Both the position numbers and the translations under genes were made by a program. DNA of 22,845 nucleotides from Amoebophrya sp. AT5.2 (taxonomy: Eukaryota > Sar > Dinophyceae > Syndiniales > Amoebophryaceae). Below the pieces are notes generated by a model. It saw nothing but the letters and a program-made list of their open reading frames with translations. It was not told the origin of the DNA and made no database searches. Position 1 is the first letter of the stretch, and each line of letters opens with the position of its first letter. Below are positions 18,947 through 22,845 of this stretch, in pieces. The stretch covers positions 1-22,845 of the forward strand of contig RXOD01004406.1 in assembly GCA_005223375.1 (NCBI GenBank), given 5' to 3'.

Positions 18947-21900
18947 CTAGCGCGCGAATTTCGCTCGCTTTCTACCGTCGTCCATCATATTGACATCCCC
19001 GCCGACGCCGTCCAGCAGACCTACTGCCATTTGGCCCTCAACAGCACCCGCTTCTGGTTCTGGGAGGCGCACCACAATTTTCCGCTGTTCTTCCCCATTA
19101 CCCAGCTTCGCCACGCCGACGTTCCGCAGGATGTCGCCTCCCAGGTGACTACTGAACTGCTCTGCCTCGTCGTGGCCGGCGTCGCCAGCCTCCTCTTCCA
19201 CCGCGGCCAGGCCCCGGCTGCACGCCAGCGGAACCTCCAGCGTCACCGCGCGACTCGGAGCTTTTGTAGTCGTCCTAGTTGAACACGACGTCGAGTGTGA
19301 AGAATTATACGTGCACGGGACGAACTCCAACTCTTTTCCCCCGGACCACGAGTCGGCCCCGTCTGCTGCTCCCCCGCCCCCGTAGTGCATCATGACTCCC
19401 TTCGCGAAGTGCCTGGCGGCTTCGAACAGTCGCAGGCAGTTCGCCACCGCAAAGCAGCAGCCGATCTGCCGGACGCCGTCGCGACTCCGCTCCACAAAGT
19501 CCCGGCCCACCACCTTCCGCCAGTCGAGTGCCGAAAGCGCGTCCTTGGCCCCGAGCGTCTCGAGCAATTGCTGCTCTTGCTCGAGAACTTCTTGCAGAGC
19601 GACGTCCCTTGAAGATGTTGATGTTCTCGTGTCTGCATTTTCGTTCTTCCTCGCATAATTCGCTTGTAGTTCCGGTTCTTGTGGCTGGTGCACCGGCGCC
19701 AGCCCCTGCATGTGTGCGCTCCACTCGGGGGGGAGGGAAAAAATGCCCGTTGAGGTGCTTGCGGAATTGCTGCCGCCGCCCCCGCGCGCACTCATCCACA
19801 CGCCGGTCACGCGGTTGAAGAAAAAGACGCCACGTCGAGTGCTGGACTTTGTTTTATTTGTGGCGTCGCGACGAGGACCGAAGGGCGAGGGGGAAATGGG
19901 GGACGTCGAGGACGAGGGGGTAGAAAAGGTTGGAGGCGGGGGTAGCGGCAGATCCGCTTCCACGCAGACGAGCGGACAGCTGTCGTCGGCTTTGTCGGTT
20001 TGCTCGAGAACGAAAATACGCTTCGGCCGCTTCACCGGAAGTGGCGCCGTCACCACCACGGCGCAGAGGTTCATGTCGAAAATCACCACCCGAGGATGCG
20101 ACGGGGCACGTCGCTGTTTATCAAGTAAGAACCATTTATTTCGTGAATCAATGATTGTCAAATGTAGTTTGTGCTCAAGGACGAATATGACGGTCATGCT
20201 TGGAAGAGCTGCAGGGGGGCATGCGAGGATCTACTCTTGTTCTAGGTCGTGGTCGGCCTAGAGCTTCTAGATCCTAGAGCTAGACTGAATCTGAAGCGGA
20301 ACTCTGCTATGTTTCAACAACAACACTACTCTACTTCTAGCCAGGAGGTTGCTTTTATTGAAATTTACCGCTCCGTCTGCCCCGATGCCGATGCCGATCA
20401 AGTAGGGTGAGTTCTGGCTCATCGTGAGCTGCCGCAACGGAATCGGGGTGGTGGTCGCCGGCAGCTTTTGCACCCCATCCTCATATACTTCAAGCATGTG
20501 GCCACGCGACACCACAAACCGCCGCTCCGCCTCCGCGCTCGAGGAAGAAGATGGCCCCAGCGCCGCCCCCGTCTGCACATGCACGACCGGCTCGGCGGGG
20601 AGGAGGTGGCTGCCGTGGTCCGACGTGCTGGGGTCCGCGTCCGATTCGCGAAAACTGGTGGCTCCTAGTAGGTTATGGTGATTATGATTTTCATTTTCAC
20701 CCTTGTTTTCAACCGTCTCGCTCTCCGTTTGCTCCAAGGCCTCGACGCGTTCTACTTCCTCCTTGTTGGCAGCGAGGAGCTTGAGTGCGCGCTGGCTTTC
20801 GCCAAGGTCCGCGACGCCTCGCGACGAGGACGCTCCACCAGCCGCAGGAGGTTGCAAAGCTTTCTTCAAAAGCGTATGGATTTCCGCGCGCGCCTGGTCG
20901 TCGCTGGAATCTGCCGCAAACTCCTGCAGAAGCGAGCGAAGCACCAGCCCGTCGCGGATCGAAATTGCCTCGTTCGCATTTTTTTTTGGCTGCTGCTCGC
21001 GACCACTGGCAAGGTTGCCTACTTGATGGTCTCCTCCTCCTCCTGCACCCCCAGCACGACGACCGCTTTCGAGCGCGGCCAGCGTCGCGTCGACGAGTTC
21101 GTCGGGGAGGGTGCTCAGAACAGCAACGCCGTCGTGTTCCTGGAGCAACAGATCACCGAGGTCGTCGTCGTTCGCTCCCGGCGACGAGGACGCTACGTCG
21201 AGGAGCTTTCCGTTGGGCCCGATGAGCAGGACTGGGGTGAGGTGGTCAGCGTTTTCTTTACTGCTGCGCGGGTCGCGTGCTGACCCACAAGTTGCCGCCG
21301 TGGCGAAAATATCCTCCACAACAGAAACAAGCGACGTTGATTTTGAAGGTGTTGATGATGACGACGCAGTAGTTCGCAGGATTTCCTTCACCGGAATGTC
21401 GACCACTGCTGAGAGTTCCGCCAAGAGGCGCGCGCACTCCGTGCCGACGTCGCTAGCAATCTCCTCGCTCGGGTCTGCGGCGCGGCCCAGCGTCGATTCA
21501 GGCAGGAAAAGCTCACGAAGATTTTTGGTCGGAGGTGCCGGAAATTCTCCTTTATGGTTGTGCAAGTGCTTTAGCAGGTCGTTGTAGGCGGTCGTGTTCG
21601 CGGAACCGCAGCCCGGGAAACAGGAAGCGACCTTGAACTCGCGGCTGTGCTGCTGAAGATGTTGTTGATCACAAACATGATCCGGTGGCCCATGATTCCC
21701 TCCCTCGAAGATTTCAACAACGCTCTCGGGGATCTCCGCGTCGTACAATCGGGTCATCAGCGTCGCGCCGCCCACTTCACTCGGAGGTTCCTGCCCTGCC
21801 GCTTTGTTGGTCTTCGTGTTCACTGACGCTACGCCCCCGCGGCCGCTCGAGGACGACATCAGCGCCTTGTTCATCCCCGTAGAACAAGTTACAACCTTTT

Positions 21901-22592
21901 TGCGCGCCTCTTCCTCGAAGTACTCCACGTTCAGTTTGGTCGCCTTTTTGAGCCACCGCCTGCTCCGGCGCACGAAGAAAAACGCTCCCGTGTTCGTGGT
22001 CATGTACACGGACTGGGCGTCGTTGGGGAGGAGCAAGTCCAGAATCAACCCCTCGTTCTCCGGGATGAAGTTCCCGATGGTCAGCAGCGCCTGCTCCTTG
22101 TGGGAGCTCCACAGCGAAAGGACGTTGTTCCGGTTGGAGACCGTGGCGAACAGCGAAACCGGCTGGTAGTGGTAGCTGCTGCAGGAGTCTTGTTTTTTCG
22201 GGTTTTCACCATGATCCCTTTCCGTCGTTCCGACGTCGAAAAGCTCGTAGTTCGGCGCCGGCGCTGCTGGTTCTTGGATCTTTTGGGTGCTAGCCGCTTT
22301 CGGCGGCACCCGCACCTTGCGGAACGCGGAGGTGGAGCGATGGTCCTCTCCTGCGCGTTCCGCAAGGGGACGACCCATCTCCTGCGCCACACCGTCCTCC
22401 AGCAGGGACGACCCATGATCTGCAGATGGCACTTTCATTTTGCAGATGGGTCCCTGCGAGACGTGCGTGATCCTGTCGATGGGCACTCTTAGTTCCAGGA
22501 GCGGCTGCGACCAGTCGTCGCGCGCGAAGATCGGGGCGTAGTAGTGGACCAGGTTCATTAGAGGGGTGAAAAGCCCATTTTTGGCGGCATTT
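18947..22592 (-). CDS. HIRA/Hir1-like histone chaperone, N-terminal part beyond the window
   Basis: Two exons are visible: about 22592-20369 and 20113-18947, joined by a GT-AG intron (GTAAAT...AACAG) in phase 0. HIRA deposits histone H3.3-H4 independently of replication in the nucleus. The first exon opens with the later blades of a WD40 propeller: PIFARDDWSQPLLELRVPID matches the family's IIxRxxW...GH segment, and LFATVSNRNNVLSLWSS then LPNDAQSVYMTTNTGAFFFV matches its last blades. About 400 residues of low complexity follow. The Hira domain comes next: RFVVSRGHMLEVYEDG, PYLIGIGIGADGAVV-like strands, and RGVFFFNRVTGVWMSA, equal to the family's DG-x-YxF-x4-LxxW motif. Then comes a helical stretch LEQEQQLLETLGAKDALSAL...WRKVVGRDFVE, like HIRA's LENQVAAALxLxSxxEYRxWL region. 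The ATG at 22558 is probably internal because homology seems to begin upstream of it (KNGLFTPLMN). The acceptor at 22594-22593 is my guess. Alternative: another WD40 protein. Confidence 0.6.
20114..20368 (-). other. GT-AG intron of the HIRA-like gene
   Basis: A 255-base intron starting GTAAATTTC and ending GATAAACAG on the minus strand, phase 0. The 8-base word TACTTGAT occurs both in the exon before it (about 20395-20402) and just inside its 3' end (about 20119-20126). The interior holds overlapping CTAGAG/CTCTAG palindromic words near 20256-20284. Confidence 0.6.
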
Positions 22593-22845
22593 CTGGCACG
22601 TAGCTGATTTGTCTGCTACTGAGACCGGATACGCCACGAAATACAAGACGACATAGACAAATCCCTGGCGTCTCGTGGCCGTCACTTTGGAATGCTTGCT
22701 CCCCCCTAAGTAGCAGCAGCACAGCAAGACCAAATACGAGACAAAATATCAGACGAAACACGAGACAAAATACAAGACAACACAAGCCACAACACTGCCC
22801 ACATCATACGGGACCAACTACGAGAGGAACTACAAGCCCGCCACC
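22593..22845. other. Probable intron upstream of the visible HIRA-like exon, with simple repeats
   Basis: No coding resemblance is visible. The right half is built from AC/AG-rich words such as ACGAGACAAAATA, including a run of four degenerate 12-base units at about 22732-22778. If the HIRA assignment is right, the missing WD40 exons lie beyond the right edge and this is intron sequence. The hydrophobic minus-strand frame across it (Leu/Phe/Val/Cys) is a by-product of the repeat. Confidence 0.45.
22732..22778. repeat. Four degenerate 12-base tandem repeats
   Basis: Units read approximately AAATACGAGAC, AAAATATCAGAC, GAAACACGAGAC and AAAATACAAGAC in succession. Related words continue more loosely to both sides (22640-22660 and 22805-22835). 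Confidence 0.65.

Noticed and set aside
22558..22785. Minus-strand Leu/Phe/Val/Cys-rich frame resembling a membrane protein
   Set aside because: It is produced by the degenerate 12-base repeats. The reading mirrors the repeat period.
1..22845. CRISPR arrays, bacterial operons or phage genes
   Set aside because: No regularly spaced repeats, ribosome binding sites or prokaryotic gene families were seen. The split genes point to a eukaryote.

Overview
The window looks like nuclear DNA of a protist, most likely an alveolate and probably a parasitic dinoflagellate of the Amoebophrya/Syndiniales type. The evidence for a eukaryote is direct: genes are split by introns, the proteins are eukaryotic families (a Slo/BK-type potassium channel, the RNase P/MRP subunit POP5, the histone chaperone HIRA), and coding stretches carry long Ser/Ala/Glu/Gly-rich spacers. 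The dinoflagellate assignment is inference. It rests on seven genes in a row all lying on the minus strand, on two introns that are bounded by inverted repeats and short direct repeats and cannot be read as GT-AG, and on polypyrimidine-AG acceptors close in front of start codons, as expected for spliced-leader trans-splicing. TAA, TAG and TGA all act as stops, so the code appears standard.

All genes read right to left. From the right: (1) a HIRA-like gene entering from beyond the right edge (about 22592 down to 18947, two exons in view); (2) an uninterrupted POP5-like gene (18344-17733); (3) a small membrane-anchored or secreted coiled-coil protein (17281-16505); (4) a small Ala-rich protein with a signal peptide (15884-15240); (5) a large low-complexity protein of unknown function (15041-11967) interrupted by one transposon-like intron; (6) a nine-exon Slo/BK potassium channel (10892-4433), whose joined exons give 1229 residues, the usual BK length; (7) a five-exon gene (2562-204) for a protein of about 505 residues with a leader-like N-terminus and a possible macro-domain-like segment.

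The most unusual content is in the introns. The intron at 12887-13322 has near-perfect terminal inverted repeats and a 5-base direct repeat (AAGTG on the minus strand). Removing the element with one repeat copy restores the frame exactly, and no shift of the boundary gives GT-AG. The intron at 6145-6461 in the channel gene has the same layout with different ends (TTAGAAAG) and a different repeat (CCCGA); it also carries a damaged copy of part of the next exon. Other introns in the same genes are ordinary GT-AG introns, two of which share end-like motifs and a hairpin-forming repeat. The window therefore shows DNA-transposon-like introner insertions beside normal introns in the same genes.

The genes do not form an obvious pathway. 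The arrangement looks like a unidirectional gene array, not a functional operon. Exon joins were worked out by hand from reading frame, splice signals and family resemblance, and no database search was possible.
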